DNA of 64,000 nt from Schistosoma mansoni (GCF_000237925.1 NC_031496.1:24049510-24113509), one strand, 5' to 3'. Counted from the first letter of the stretch, positions 44,300 through 57,044 are shown. Notes: generated by a model from the sequence alone, not told the origin. Program-made: numbers and translations.

Positions 44300-45020
44300 G
44301 ATGGGTGAAAACATCCAGTGACCTTGAAGCATTGGTAACTATGTTTTCACTAACCCTATCACCATTTATTGAACAACTTGAACGTGATCTAACTCAACAG
44401 ACTCAACCATTCACAAAACAGATTTGGTTTATCCCGATTTGCACCCAAAACCAAGCGTCAAGCCAACAATGGGGAAATAAGTCAAGAATACAATATCGTC
44501 GGCTTCTATCGATAATAAATATTAAGGAAAATCTACACTAACTTGGTTAAAGTTATTTCATGTAACCCTGAAGATCAGTTGTTAGAAATGTAAATGTAAA
44601 CAGCTAGATGTGAATGCCCGCGAGTTATTTAAAAGTCTCATAACTCCAGCTACTAAACAACATGTTCAGAAAAGCGGGTTCAAATCTCGAAGTTAATATA
44701 ATCCTTCTCTTAAAGATGTGTAGAAATCATTCTCATTCATATTGAAATGAGAAAAAACAGTTAATTAAGTATCTGTAGCATGTGTATTCAGCTAACCACT
44801 TTAAAGCAGGACGAAATGTGTGTCCTGCATTCCACTGATAGTCACAATATAAATATACTAAATCTCCGAACCTTATTAATTAAATTGATAATCAACAGTT
44901 TTCTGACTCAGATGTCAGGTGTGTTATTCAAGTGAATCTAACCGTTATCCAGATGAATTCGACACTCATGATGAATAAATTCCAATCAAAACTAGTAAAA
45001 AAAACCCGATCCTTATTACC
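44300..45020. other. PTCD1-like intron with a degenerate class A ribozyme scrap
   Basis: 44800-44860 reads agcaggacgaaatgtgtgtcctgcattccactgatag, split in the text here only by length: aggacgaaat and gtgtcctgcattccactg are the GAAA and cleavage strands of class A. The CTGA strand is gone. The remainder is unremarkable. Confidence 0.5.
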
Positions 45021-45113
45021 AACAACGGGATAACAGAAACCTTCATAACTTCGCAAACCATTGTTTTCATGTACATTCTATAAAATGAGTACAGACTCGC
45101 ATAACCAACTTAC

Positions 45114-45537
45114 CCATCGGAATTATACCTTTCACCAAAAGCTCTCGAAACAAACCAATATCTATATCAATAGATGCGATTACTCGGCGATCTAACACAA
45201 ATCCATCGAAATGATTGGATACTTGGTTTCCATATACATTGCGTTTTGGTATGGTAGAATTTTTATCAGACAACTCATCTACATGAATTGGACGCCTCAT
45301 GTATTCAATAACAAACGCTTTCAACTCCCAATCAAATCCAGATGTTGATAGTATAGTACTGAAGAATGTGAAACTTGGTCTGATGATTAGTGACTGGACA
45401 TTTTGTTCACGAGATATACTGTTAGCCTCCAAATCACTGGAAGATAGTGGGGTTGTAGCAGCAACCTCAAATCCACGTAGAAGTTGTTTCACTGACTCTT
45501 TTGTTTGACAACCTCGAGCTAGGCAACCCCAAGTAAT
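45114..45537 (-). CDS. PTCD1: PTCD1-like, exon 3' to the PPR exon
   Basis: 424 nt, acceptor cgtgtag, donor GTAAGTTGG, leaving in phase 1. ITWGCLARGCQTKESVKQLL corresponds to FCNLAIGCHRPKDGLQLLTDM of PTCD1. The rest includes RVIASIDIDIGLFRELLVKG, a helix pair in the position of YLISILKDMKQNRV. A Ser-rich insertion after the first helix (TTPLSSSDLEANSI) makes it longer than the mammalian protein. It is present a second time, identical, at 59434-59857. Confidence 0.85.
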
Positions 45538-46301
45538 CTACACGACAGGAAAAACTTTAACCATTAAGGGGCATTTGTAAATTCAGTCTATCATAAGCCA
45601 CCTTATAACAACCAACTAGCTTTCTTTCAACTTATTCATACACCAGGCAACACTACATTGAACCGTACACTGACTAAAAGGTAATACTGTAGTGAAAAAG
45701 AACACGAGTGGGGACAAACGAATCTGACAACCATACAGTAAACAGTAAATTTGTAAACTATCAATTAATTGTTTCAACCATGACCATTCCTTCTGCAAAT
45801 ATCAGTCCATAGTCTCCGATTATTATTGTTCATGCATTTTTCATTACCAATTGCTTCTCATTTCCGTTCTCTCCTTACCGATTTTCTACTGAAATATATT
45901 TAACGCCTGACCATCGTTATGTACTTCTTGTGTGGATATAAGTAGCTCACACCACACTACGACGGCAATTCTACTAATACATCTCTCGTGAAACACTTGT
46001 GAAGCGATGACTCGGTGATTGAAGCACTAACCTTCTAACGATTGGACCCAGGTCCGAAGCCTGTACCACGAACCAGTTCCGTTTGCTCACATCGCCAGTA
46101 TCACGAGTCCTAACACAAACAGTGTGTCTTTACTCGTAACTAAAATATCTCGACTTTACAAACAAGCTACAAGATTATATCTGCACCATCTCGTCAAACT
46201 ACAACCCGCCACAGGAAGTTTGATTGGAATTCCCTACCTTACAAATGATAAGATCAAAACAAAACACAAATATACACAAACGGAAAATAAAACAAACCTA
46301 C

Positions 46302-46649
46302 TTGGTTGGGAATTAATCCGTTACGGGTCATATCCGCTAATAAATGATTAGCATTCAAACCAGCTGACGTCCTACGATGAATCAAAGCATTGTATAATGT
46401 AGTATCAACAGTTAGTTTAAACCTTGAAAGTAAATTTAAAACTTCCGTTTCCCAAGTATCAAATGCGTCATTTGTGTAACACTGATCAGATTTCACTGGT
46501 GGTGGCAACAATCTGATGATGCAAGTAAAAAAACTAATATTCAGTTTCAATTTGTAATGATTTTCAATAATATCCAGGAGACCGTACAACCCACCAACGA
46601 GGGCAAGACGTTGCCATGGATAAAGCCCTTGGTCTTTTGGTCCACAAAT
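46302..46649 (-). CDS. PTCD1: PTCD1-like, exon with C-terminal PPR motifs
   Basis: 348 nt, phase 0 at both ends (acceptor gaattttag, donor GTAGGTTTG). QRLALVGGLYGLLDIIE matches DRLALIGGLEGFLSKMA of human PTCD1. VDTTLYNALIHRRTSAGL and LLADMTRNGLIPNQ match the repeat ADLTFFNTLVRKKSKLGD and LLPVLAKRGLVPN. The 104 bp upstream of the acceptor and the exon itself occur a second time, base for base, at 60622-60969. Confidence 0.88.
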
Positions 46650-47394
46650 CTAAAATTCAACAGTGGAAAACAGGAATTTTAAGATATTTATCAAAATTGT
46701 TTACTCAGAATTTCATTGACCTTAACTTACACAATCTTGTGACTGAGGGATCAGTATCATAAAGGAACTTGCACAATGACACCAATCAGAGAACACCAAA
46801 TACTTTACCTGAATGCCTAATAACATAGGAATTTGGTCAATGAGCAAGTGTTTGTATTATTAAGATGTTGGCATTTAAAACTGCATTTCATCAACAATTT
46901 TTCGGCAAATATGCACTTAATTAAGTGCATAAGTGTCGCCTTTCTGTTATGGGGTTCAAAATATTTCGGTTGTGGGTAACAGTGAAATTCAGGACCAACG
47001 ACTTGTTCTACTCACGACTAGTCAGTCTCATGTACCACTACATCAGTGTGGCGAGTTCCAAAATGAACCTTGCTGTCGTTCAAACGTAATTATGTACTAT
47101 ATTTTATGTTCTTTTATATTCTATTTAGGATCCACGTGATAGCTGTCACCGGTGACATGACTAAGAACAGGTCACAATCGCACAGACAAATTCATTTGTA
47201 CCTTACCTTACATCTAGAGTTCAAGTGTCTCTTCATATTTACATTTTCATCCTGTCTTACCGAACCAGATTCTCAAATATTCAATTTGTCACATAGTCAT
47301 TATAGCTACATCAATTTGGTAACCTTGCTATTCATCTCATTACTATCAACTCGTGTTGATGTAGTATACCAATGTGGGTTACATTACCTGATGC

Positions 47395-49370
47395 AAAGTT
47401 TTGGTTTGGCCGTCCCTAACTTCCTCCCGACCATCCCCTACACTAGTCAGCATTGCGCGTCGTGGTAATCGATGTTCAGGCATACGTAACACGTGGCCCA
47501 ACCATCTCAGTTGATGAAGATTCACAGCCTCACTAACCTATTTACCATCATTCCCTAATACCCTGCGTCTAACCTCACTATTACTTACTCGGTGACCCCA
47601 GTAGATGCGAGCAATATTTATAAGACATCTGTGGTCAAATACTAGTAGCTTATGAGTATCTTAATGACCACAATTCGCAGCCGTAAAGTAGAACAGAATG
47701 AACTGTTGAGCAATATACTCGTTCTTTACTTGATAAACGGATGTCTCACCTTCGCCATAGGTGATGTAAGTTGACAAAAGCTGAACGAGCTTTCTGAATC
47801 CAAGCACAGATTTCGTCAGACACCAACCCAGTAGGGCTCATCAGACTTACGAGATAAGTGGATTTGTCGACGCGTTCGACTACTTCATTCGCTATCCTTA
47901 GTTCAGGTATTGACGCAGGACAGTCCTGGAGCAACAATTTACATTTAGAGGGGGAGAAACGCATCCCAAGCATCCTGGTATTGTTGCTTAGTGCTACTTA
48001 AATACTCCGCATTTTTTCAGCGTCTTCATTATACAGGACTATATCATCTGCGTATTTCACGTGGATAACTGGACCACCTGGTAAGAGATCTATGTCCGAA
48101 AATTCAGTTGACGTCACTGATTTCAACTCTAATGGGTCTTCTTAGTGTACTTTTTCTGCCTCCAGTGAGGTGCAAGCAAATGAGTGCTCGTACTAAAGCA
48201 TGATCGGAGTCCAAGCACGTGTTCCAGAACGAGCGACAATCTTCTATCGAGCCTCTCCAACGATGACCGATGGAAATATAGTCTATTTGAGTACATCTAC
48301 GGTCTGGTAAAGGATGGCGCCATGTTAGATGAAGTCTCTCCTTATGCTTAAAATTGGTGTTTATTAAAAAAAACGGTTTTTTGAGCACAGCTGCAACAGA
48401 CGGTCATCATTATCTGTTCACTGAGCCGGAATACCAAAATATCCACCCAAATATCATTCCGTTTGGTTTAAGCTTCCTACTTAAGCATTAAAGTCACCTG
48501 CTACGAGTACTATGTCTGAGTGTTTGGCTTTTTGAAGAGGTTCAGAAAGCTTTCTGTAAAAATCACCTTTCACTTCATCCCGGTTGTAGTCAATGGGAGC
48601 GTAGGCAGAAGCGACGAAAAGGCAACGACGTGTGTCCCTATCCTTCCGAGTTCTTACGAAGCCGTTTAGCCGAACAGCACATAGATGACTGTTAACAGAG
48701 ATACACTTTAATAGTGCTTGTTCTGCTCTCGTACTGAGTGCTATGCCTACAACCTCCAGTCCATGAGAACTAGCCTTCGACTCGCCAGATACACGGAGGG
48801 TGTATCTCGTTGGCTGTCCATTTTGGCGAGGTGAGGTCAAACGAATGATCACACCAGAATCTTGTATGTGTTTCGGAGACACAGTATACATCAATGGTAC
48901 GAGATTCTAAGATTTTAGCCAAGGAGGCCTGTCGGACGATTTGCATATGGAGTGCGTACATTGAAGGCTTCAATGTGTAGCTTGAAGCGAGGTCTTGGTG
49001 GACCTAGGACAGTGTTTCGCGCACAAGAATCGTTGCCAATTGTGACACTTGTAAAAGTAGTCGAAGGAGGCAATTTAGAGTTAAAAGTCGCGGTGGGAGG
49101 AATAATAGGAATTGAAGGCTCTTCGAGAGACACCTGAAAAGAATATTGGGTGAGAGATGGACTCAGTGACCTGACAGTGTGACGGAAGCACCCAAAGGAC
49201 AATTGTTTGAGGACGGTCACAAATGACCTTTTCGTAAGTAATTTTCGTGTTGGTTCCGTACTTGTTGGGACCTAAACGACTGAGACTAATATCAGTGAGA
49301 TAAGGCGTGGTGTGCATTTTTAGGGTCGACTTTAACTAACCCCCACATTCTCCTTGTGAGAACGTTCAAC
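47395..49370 (-). mobile_element. Second LINE family, copy with endonuclease and internal deletion
   Basis: From right to left: leader and start of the first domain (49080-49330), APE endonuclease (YCVSETHTRFW, LFVASAYAPIDYNRDEV, VLVAGDFNA, and DSDHALVRAL near 48210), then directly the distal RT part (MLGMRFSPSKCKLLLQD at 47900-47973 and DHRCL-type region to 47395). The RT fingers and palm are missing, so a deletion joins endonuclease to the post-YADD region at about 48110. It holds the fullest endonuclease of this family in the window. Confidence 0.8.
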
Positions 49371-49379
49371 CCTCTTCCA

Positions 49380-49625
49380 TTACCATGGCTTGGGATCATG
49401 TTTCAAATTCACTAATATTTGGCACTCGGTAATTACTTCCTGTAGGGTCATGCTTGGACAAAATTCGAGTTTGCTTAAGATTTTCTTTCGGATGTCAGCA
49501 TCCTTGGGTGAACACAGGCTAGACAAACACTAAGCATTTAAACTGGTCTTCTGTCATGGAATACAATTTGAACCTTTCACATTCTCGGTTCACAACTCCT
49601 GCACCTTTCACCCAGTCATGTCATG
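49380..49625 (-). mobile_element. Possible gag remnant of a gypsy element
   Basis: Minus-strand reading around 49440-49510 (DADIRKKILSKLE, ITECQILVNLKHDP) resembles the region just before the zinc knuckle in gypsy gag proteins. It is short, broken and flanked by LINE fragments. Old. The identification is by general pattern only. Confidence 0.35.
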
Positions 49626-49689
49626 GTCTTTTCGTGATCTTAAAGCATTGGTAACGGATATTAAATACAGATGACTGTTCTCCAAAGAT

Positions 49690-50155
49690 TTGAAACAGGG
49701 TTTTATTTGTTTCACCAAAAATACAGTCCAAAGAGTTCTTTGGAAGAATAAAGTTACTGTAGCCACCATCCAGAAGGTACAAATGTTTATTAACAGTTGC
49801 TTACGCGAAATAATTCGGATACGTTGGCCAGACACTATCAGCAACAACCTACTGTGGGAGATAACAAACCAGATTCCAGCAGAAGAAATCAGGAATAGGC
49901 GCAGAAAGTGGATAGAACACACATTGAGGAAATTCCCCAACTATATCACAAGGCAATTCCTCATTAGGAATCCTCAAGGCTAAAGGAGGAGACGAAGACC
50001 AAAGAACACATTTAACCGAGTAATGGAAACAGATAAGAGAAGAATGAGCAACACCTGGATAGAACGAGAAAGGAAGGCCCATGACAGGGTGGGTTGGAGA
50101 ATCCTGGTCGGCGGCCTATGCTCCATTGGGGGTAACAGGCTTAGGTAAATAAGTA
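49690..50155 (+). mobile_element. RTE LINE, 3' fragment
   Basis: [20 protein letters not shown], then [20 protein letters not shown], matches the C-terminal end of the RTE protein. The copy ends in the conserved 3' terminus (cctatgctccattgggggta). It lies in a PTCD1-like intron, antisense to the gene. Confidence 0.82.
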
Positions 50156-50333
50156 AACGTTCATGTTCGGTCAAACCAAGTTTTTTTTAAAGTATTCTGA
50201 CTTTTGAAGTGTCATCCAGTCTGCAGAGACCAATATGGTTCGAGCATTCAGATGTGGCACAAACATAAGAAACTAATGAATGGATCGATTTATTTATTAA
50301 CTATACTTAGAAAATTAAGAGCTGCAATCTCTT

Positions 50334-50334
50334 G

Positions 50335-50385
<51 letters not shown>
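50334..50385. repeat. (AT)n microsatellite
   Basis: About 25 uninterrupted TA units in a PTCD1-like intron. Confidence 0.95.
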
Positions 50386-50388
<3 letters not shown>

Positions 50389-50904
50389 CATTTGAAATCC
50401 ATCAAGTCAGGATTTCAAATCTGGCACATATGTCTCATGCTCTACAACATTATGACTGACTATCAATCTGTCTAACCACTTTTGATACAGTCTCCTTTCA
50501 CAAGTATCTCCCTCCTTCACATTTCCAACTTGGAAACTATTGATAAGACTTTTGTTATCGTAATTTAATATTCTTACTCATATCAGAACACCTGTCTTTC
50601 CACTACCAACTTGTACTTTTACATATTATGCTCAGTGATGTATTCTCTTTCATTGTGATTATTGACTCAAATTGCTTTGATTGGTCTAACATTTTCGTAT
50701 AAATATTCATGTATATTAAAGCCTGATGTTTGCTTACATGTACTGCTCTAATTTCCAAATTCAACATTCACAAATCACAGCAAACATACCCCCTAACTCA
50801 ACCAATCATATTATTCATCAAAAATAACTTAAACTGATTCTGATATTCTACAATTCTAAAACTTTCTAATCTGTACACAAAAGTTTCATGAAAATTCAAC
50901 GTAC

Positions 50905-51593
50905 TACTATTGGTTTATCGGTAGGCAAAAGAAGATTTATCGGGCTACGAAGCGCTAACATTGTATTATTCCAATCAAACTGAGGAGACTCCGGTGTTTC
51001 GTAAATCACTGGTTCATTACTGGTCGAGTCTAATTCAGTAGTAGACGTGCTATCTAATAATGAAGATTGTGTAGCTTGTGCAATCATCATTGACGCCAAT
51101 TCACGTGATGTACAGGAAGGATGTATTAGATTTACAGAATTGGATGGGTCGACAGAAGATTTGAATATATCTTCAAATGACTTATAACGACTATTGTTCA
51201 CAAAGATTATTTCACAATTATTATTCGCATCCAAACAGTCATTTTTTAATCCCATTATTCTGGTTAGTAAAGTGAAATTATGCGGAGCAATATCATTATT
51301 TGACAATGGAACTAAATCATGCCATAAAGATAGGGCTAGCTGGAATGGGCTAAGACGATTGAAAACATCGTTTGAGTTCGCTGATTGTTCCGATGAATCC
51401 ATACGTCGATGACACGATTCCAGATTTCTTTTCATAGTAGCTGGTTCAATAGATGACAATACAGATGTTATAGTGAAAGAATCGGGAACCAACCACTTAT
51501 TTTTACAACCAACTGATCCTTGAGAAAACCGTTCACTGTTTTCTGTTGCCAACATCATATCCAGGGCACGCAGACAACCATGAATATCACCAG
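50905..51593 (-). CDS. PTCD1: PTCD1-like, long central exon
   Basis: 689 nt, acceptor aatttcatttcag. It joins the previous exon as AK(A)GDIHGCLRALDMM, the second half of a PPR motif (compare ADLRMCLDVFKEI). The middle encodes a further PPR-like segment (FQLALSLWHDLV, then PHNFTLLTRIMGL; compare YALQVWRLMLSLGLQPSRDSYNLLL). A long, poorly conserved Ser-rich linker and SPINLLLP follow, aligning with VNLLTPG of PTCD1. I place the donor at GTACGTTG after 50905 because it leaves phase 0 and fits the consensus better than the GTAGTA just upstream. Confidence 0.8.
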
Positions 51594-51659
51594 CTGAAAT
51601 GAAATTCGAATAATGAGCAATGTAAATAGTTGAATGTACATTCAGCACCAATGATTATT

Positions 51660-53119
51660 TAAAAATTTACATTTCTTCTCGGTTTAACACAAAATTTAAA
51701 TATTTATGATGATACAATGGTGCATGCTATTTATATTGACAGATACAAGTAATGTGTAACGTCGACCAGAAATTGAAGGCACGCAAAAGAAGATTAAGAA
51801 GATTTAACTAAAGAAAACGAAAAAGGAAACAGGAAGGAAATGAAAGTGGAGGAATCATAAAGGATGTAAAAGACAATCGATGGGAGATTTGCGAATGAAG
51901 TATTTAATGTATAACTTCACATTTTAAGAAAGAACTCTGTAATTTTGAGTTAAATATGTAAGTCGGTTGTCCCAACCTGACTTTTAGTTCACTACAATAC
52001 TATATGCTTACAAACAACGTAAAATGGTTCAAGATCACTGCCTATGGATTTACTGAATTTTCTTCTTTTTTATCTTGGTATTTGGGGTTCAGTACGGGAA
52101 AACGATGCTTGGAGGATCGCGAATGATTGTGAGATGGTGGAGAAGATTTGTAGCTCAGGTGGGTGATTTGGATGTAGGTTTATTCTCTGAGCTGGATGGT
52201 TTGGTCGTGGAGCTTTCATGGTCCTTCTGAACGACATCAGCACAAACTTCGGATAGAACTGAAGTGTTTGAATTACTCCACATGTGATTCACAGCTTGTC
52301 CTGTGCACCTCGATGTTGATTGGTTCTTATTGACCTCTTATTGATCCTCGAACACACAAACATTTAGTAAACTGAGAGCATTGGCAACCAGTCAATCACA
52401 AAGAAGCAAAGATCATGTGGAAAATTTAGTCAGAAAATCAACACTGACAGATACCGTCCCCGGTATTGTTAACGAAAATTCAGTAGCCTAGTGGTCGTTT
52501 CAGCACCTATCCCTTCTCAACGTCCATGCATTACATTTAAAAGATTAGTATGAAGAAGACAAGGAAGAAACAGACACATGTCGAAAATAGCTTACAAAAC
52601 TAAAATGCAGTTTAGGACAGTGATAGAGTAACATTGGAAATATCGCTTCAGAACACAGAGACCAACAATGAACTGATAAATCCCAAAAGTCTGGACTATG
52701 CACACATATTTTACCAAGTTTCCTTTGCAACCAGTTTGTTCGACAACTACGTTTATCAAAAACAATCATCAGTCACATCCAAGATGGCTTGAAATGGAAT
52801 GACCAAATCAACCATTCAATGGGGATACATACTCCCGAGCATCTGTTCTAGTTGCAGTCCCTAAAATAACATCCTGAGAACACACAGTGTGACCAAGTCA
52901 ACACATGGCTCACAACACTAAATGGAGAATAACGCTAGTCAAGTATTAATCAGTTTAAGTAACCAACACTTTTGGTTCGCAAAACAAAAGATTAATAGTT
53001 CAGTTGTGATCGGTATGAGCCATACTCTAAGTGTAAGAGATGATGATACTACCTGGTTCCCGAGACCGGAGTAGGTGAGGTGGGGTTCAAACATGGAACC
53101 CAGCGACAGCAATTCTAAC
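51660..53119. other. PTCD1-like intron, mostly unrecognised
   Basis: Holds repeat R5 (52175-52350) and otherwise no frame or repeat I can name. The RTE insertion begins at 53132. Confidence 0.5.
52175..52350 (-). repeat. Dispersed repeat R5
   Basis: Second minus-strand copy. The hammerhead-like core is reduced by a small deletion (CTGATGTCGTTC). It lies in a PTCD1-like intron. Confidence 0.7.
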
Positions 53120-53131
53120 GTCTCAACCACT

Positions 53132-56100
53132 TACTTACTTACTTACTTACGCCTGTTACTCCCAATGGAGCATAGGCCGCCGACCACCATTCTCCAACCC
53201 ACTCTGTCCTGGGCTTCCTTTTCTAGTTCTATCCAGTTCTTGTTCATTCTTCTCATGTCTGTCTCAATTTCTCGGCGTAATGTGTTCTTTGGTCTTCCTC
53301 TTCTCTTCTGACCTTCAGGATTCCATGTGAGGGCTTGTCTTGTGACGCAATTAGCTGATTTCCTCAAGGTATGCCCAATCCACTTCCAGCGCTTCTTCCT
53401 GATTTCTTCCTCTGCTGGAATCTGGTTTGTTGTCTCCCACAGTAACTTGTTGCTGATAGTGTCTGGCCATCGGATCCGAAGTATCTTGCGTAGACAGCTG
53501 TTGATGAACACTTGTATCTTCTGGATAATGGCTTTCGTAGTTCTCCACGTCTCCGCCCCATACAGTAGAACTGTCTTGACATTTGTATTGAAAATTCTAA
53601 CCTTGGTGTTGGTTGACAATTGTTTTGAGCTCCAGATGTTTTTCAGTTGTAGGTATGCTGCTCTTGCCTTGCCGATCCGCGCCCTCACATCTGCATCTGA
53701 TCCACTGTGTTCATCAATGATGCTGCCCAGATATGTAAAGGTTTCCACATCCTCTAAAGCTTCTCCGTCAAGTGTAATTCGATTGGTGCATATTGTATTG
53801 TATCGGACAGTCTTGCTTTTCTCTTTGTTTATATTGAGACCTACTGCTGCTGAGGCTGCTGCTACACTGGTCGTTTTCTCCTGCATTTGTTGTTACGTTT
53901 GCGATAGAAGAGCCAGATCATCCGCGAAGTCTAAATCGTCAAGCTGCATCCTGCCTGTCCACTGTATCCCGTGATTTCCTCCAGATGTTGACGTCTTCAT
54001 GATCCAGTCGATGACCAGGAGAAAGAGAAAGGGTGAGAGTAAGCAACCTTGTCTAACACCGGTCTTTACTTCAAACGAGTCGGTGAGTTGTCCTCCGTGG
54101 ACGATTTGGCAGTTTAGTCCATCATAGGAGTTCCGTATGATATTTACTATCTTCTCAGGCACGCCGTAGTGTCGAAGAAGCCTCCATAGTGTCGTCCTGT
54201 CCACGCTATCAAATGCCTTCTCGTAGTCGATGAAGTTGATGTACAGTGATGAGTTCTATTCGATTGATTGTTCCACAATTATACGTAGAGTTGCGATTTG
54301 ATCTGTGCACGATCTATCCTTACGAAATCCAGCTTGTTGATCTCGAAGTTGGGTGTCCACGGAATCCTTCATCCTGTTTAACAATACTCGGTTGAAGACT
54401 TTTCCTGGTATTGAGAGAACAGTGATGCCCCTGTAGTTGTCGCACTTGCTGAGATCGCCTTTCTTTGATATCTTGATCAGAAGTCCTTTTTTCCAGTCTA
54501 TTGGTACTTGTTCTTCGTCCCAAATCTTACTGAAGAGGATGTGGAGTATCTTGGCAGTTGCTGTTACATTTGCTTTCAGTGCCTCTGCCGGGATGTTGTC
54601 TGGTCCCGCTGCTTTGCCGCTCTTGACTTGTCTAATGGCCATGCTGATCTCTTCAATTGTTGGTGGGCCAATATCGATTGGGAGGTCCGTGGGTGCTGCT
54701 TCGATGTTGGGTGGGTTCAGTGGAGTTGGTCGATTTAAGAGTTCTTTGAAGTGTTCTACCCACCTGTTTCGTTGTTCTTCAATGTCGGTGATTACTTTGC
54801 CTTCCTTGCTTTCCACTGGTCTTTCTGGCTTACGGTGATTTCCAGCAAGTTTCTTTGTTGTATCATACAGTTGACGCATATTTCCCTCTCTTGCAGCCTT
54901 TTCCGCTGTCGTTGCTAAATCTTCCACATATTTACGTTTGTCGGTTCTGATGCTCCTCTTCACTTGCTTGTTTGTCTCTGTGTATTCGGCTTGTGCCTTG
55001 GCTTTTTCCGCTCTTGTTCGGCTGATATTGATTGCTGCCTTCTTGTTCCTCCTTGCTTCAATCTTATCCAGTGTACCAACAGTGATCCATTCCTTGTGAT
55101 GGTGCTTCTTTTGGCCCAGAACCTCTTGACATGTTGAGACGATTGCCTCCTTGATACCTTTCCAGTTGCTCTCCATGGTAGTCCCCTCTCCATTGAGTAG
55201 ATCATGAAAGGCCTGGAACCTGTTGCTGAGGGTTATGTTGAATTTGTCGAGTTTGTCAGCATCTCGAGGAAAGGCCGTATTAAACTTTTGTGATGTTGTC
55301 CGCGCCGTTGTCCAGTGCTTCTTGAGTTTTAGTTTCATCTTGGCGACCAGCAAATGATGATCGGATGCTATATCAGCTCCTCTTCTGGTTCTCACATCCT
55401 CTATCGTCCTCCTGAACTTTTTGTTGATGCAGATATGGTCGATTTGATTCTGTGTAGTGTGATCCGGTGAAATCCAAGTGGCTTTGTGTATGTTTTTGTG
55501 TGGGAATATGGTGCCACCTATGACCAGTTTATTGAAGGCACATAGGTTTGCAAATTTCTCACCATTTTCGTTCCTTCCTCCCAGTCCATGTTGTCCCATG
55601 ACGTCTTCGTATCCAGTGTTGTCCATTCCAACCTTATCATTGAGATCTCCCATCAGAATTGTCAGGTCCTTGGTTGGGCACTTCTCGACGATCGACTGCA
55701 GCCTATCGTAGAATTGGTCTTTAGCGTCTTCATCGTAGTCATTGGTAGGCGCATAGCATTGGATGAAGTTCATTGTAATGCCCTCTCTCTTTGTTTTGAA
55801 GGAGGCTTTGATGATCCTTGGTCCATGAGATTCCCATCCAATAAGTGCATTTTGTGCTTTTCTGGACAGCATCAATGCAACTCCTTGTGTATGTGGGGCA
55901 TTTTCTTCTTCATGACCGGAGTATAACAGAAGTTCTCCTGAAGCTAGTCGTTGTTGTCCAACCTGCGTCCAATGTGTGTCGCTGATTCCAAGAACCTCCA
56001 GGTTGTATTTTCTCATTTCTGCAGCAATTTGGAAGACTCTTCCGGTCTCCCACATTGTTCGGACATTCCATGTACCTATAAAAATTGTCGCTCTGGTTGT

Positions 56101-56337
56101 AAGAAGGTGCATCGGCCTCATGACTTCCGAAGGAACTCGGCTTTCATCATGAGACGTCATAATTATTCCTTCTACTCCCAGGGCAGAGTTTGAATGGTTT
56201 GAATGATTTTTTCTGGTTAGCGTTTTTTTAGCGAGTTGATTTTCTACGGGATGGGGTCGCTAACCCCATGCCCAACCCTCCTCCTTTACCCGGGCTTGGG
56301 ACCGGCAGTAACCCCCAGAAGAGCTACAGGCGGAGTT
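53132..56337 (-). mobile_element. Full-length RTE-clade LINE (SR2/Perere-like)
   Basis: About 3.2 kb. The element is flanked by a direct repeat gtctcaaccact (53120-53131, with a near-identical copy at 56338-56349) that I read as the target-site duplication. Its 3' end on the minus strand is a run of GTAA/TAAG units, as RTE elements commonly end in short tandem repeats. About 175 bp of 5' leader precede the ATG at 56160. It sits inside the PTCD1-like intron in the same orientation as the gene. The flanking repeat and near-open frame make it the youngest LINE here. The SR2-like naming is from memory of the RTE protein motifs. Confidence 0.9.
53143..56160 (-). CDS. RTE endonuclease-reverse transcriptase, one frame with two premature stops
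   Basis: A single frame of about 1,006 codons, interrupted only by a TAG at 54256-54258 (Trp expected, EQSIE-W) and a TAA at 53893-53895 (Gln expected). The APE endonuclease comes first: [24 protein letters not shown] and [10 protein letters not shown]. The usual Glu of SETHW is Asp here. The reverse transcriptase follows: [59 protein letters not shown] and the catalytic FADD. A C-terminal region closes with [16 protein letters not shown]. Both stops are single transitions from sense codons, so inactivation looks recent. Confidence 0.9.
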
Positions 56338-56462
56338 GTCTCAACCACTAAATCACTGCAAATCAACACGCTTCAATTAAGCTAGTTAAATTCACACTTT
56401 ATCCAACTTCAGTGTTCACATTTCTATATCACATTTAACTCAAACAAAAACAAAGTACATAC

Positions 56463-56621
56463 CTTTGGCAAGAGCCAAAATAAGTGCATTGTATGTAAAT
56501 TGATTCATTGGAATATTTTTTTTCCGTTAAACGACGCCAAAAACGATACACTTTATGAAGTGCAGGTCCACCAAAGTTATCTGGTGACATATCTGGAGCC
56601 AACGCTTTCTGAAGAGCCAGC
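56463..56621 (-). CDS. PTCD1: PTCD1-like pentatricopeptide protein, upstream exon
   Basis: Acceptor tttacatag, donor GTATGT. ALHKVYRFWRRLTEK leads into MNQFTYNALILALAK, which is the register of a pentatricopeptide repeat (compare LNLKTYHALLKMAAK of human PTCD1). The two halves are in different frames. They are separated by a run of eight A (minus strand; eight T at 56516-56523), and one A fewer would bring them into one frame that also meets the next exon in the correct phase. A homopolymer error in the draft, or a real lesion, would both explain it. Exons for the N-terminus must lie further right and were not recognised. PTCD1 is a mitochondrial matrix protein acting on leucine tRNAs and 16S rRNA. 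Confidence 0.75.
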
Positions 56622-57044
56622 CTATGTAAAAATAACACAATAATAAATAGACACGGTTGTGGGTAAATTGAATAATTCACTTCTTGACTCATGTCCAGCT
56701 ATCTATAACTTCTCGAAACATTTCCTAGCAACCGCAAAGTCAAATCACACTGATATCAACCAAACATATTCAGAAATACAATAACCCACAACTCACATAT
56801 CAAGAGTAACTATGATCTTCAACAGCTATGATTCACATAATCGCTGAAAATATACTACACAACAGGTTAATGGGTGCAGTGTCCGAGTGCAGCTCGACAA
56901 TGCTTGAAACTCCATACTTACTAGGATGGGAAAAACATCTTGAACCCATCAAGAAATGGAACGCCGTCGAATACAAGTTGCAAAGTTCCAGGTAGATCCC
57001 AAGAAAAATCCATATTCATACATCGTTTTCAAACACAGGTATCA

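Noticed and set aside
46020-46115. Another tRNA-headed SINE in the duplicated PTCD1 intron
   Set aside because: Some tRNA-like wording (ggacccaggtccgaagcctg), but no box A/box B spacing or ribozyme core that I could support.
46930-47085. Class A hammerhead SINE on the minus strand
   Set aside because: Outline is visible (gtgaaattcaggacc, gactagtcagtctcatgt), but the core is too degraded to call a ribozyme.
53327-53974. 215-codon plus-strand ORF
   Set aside because: Antisense shadow of the RTE reverse transcriptase.
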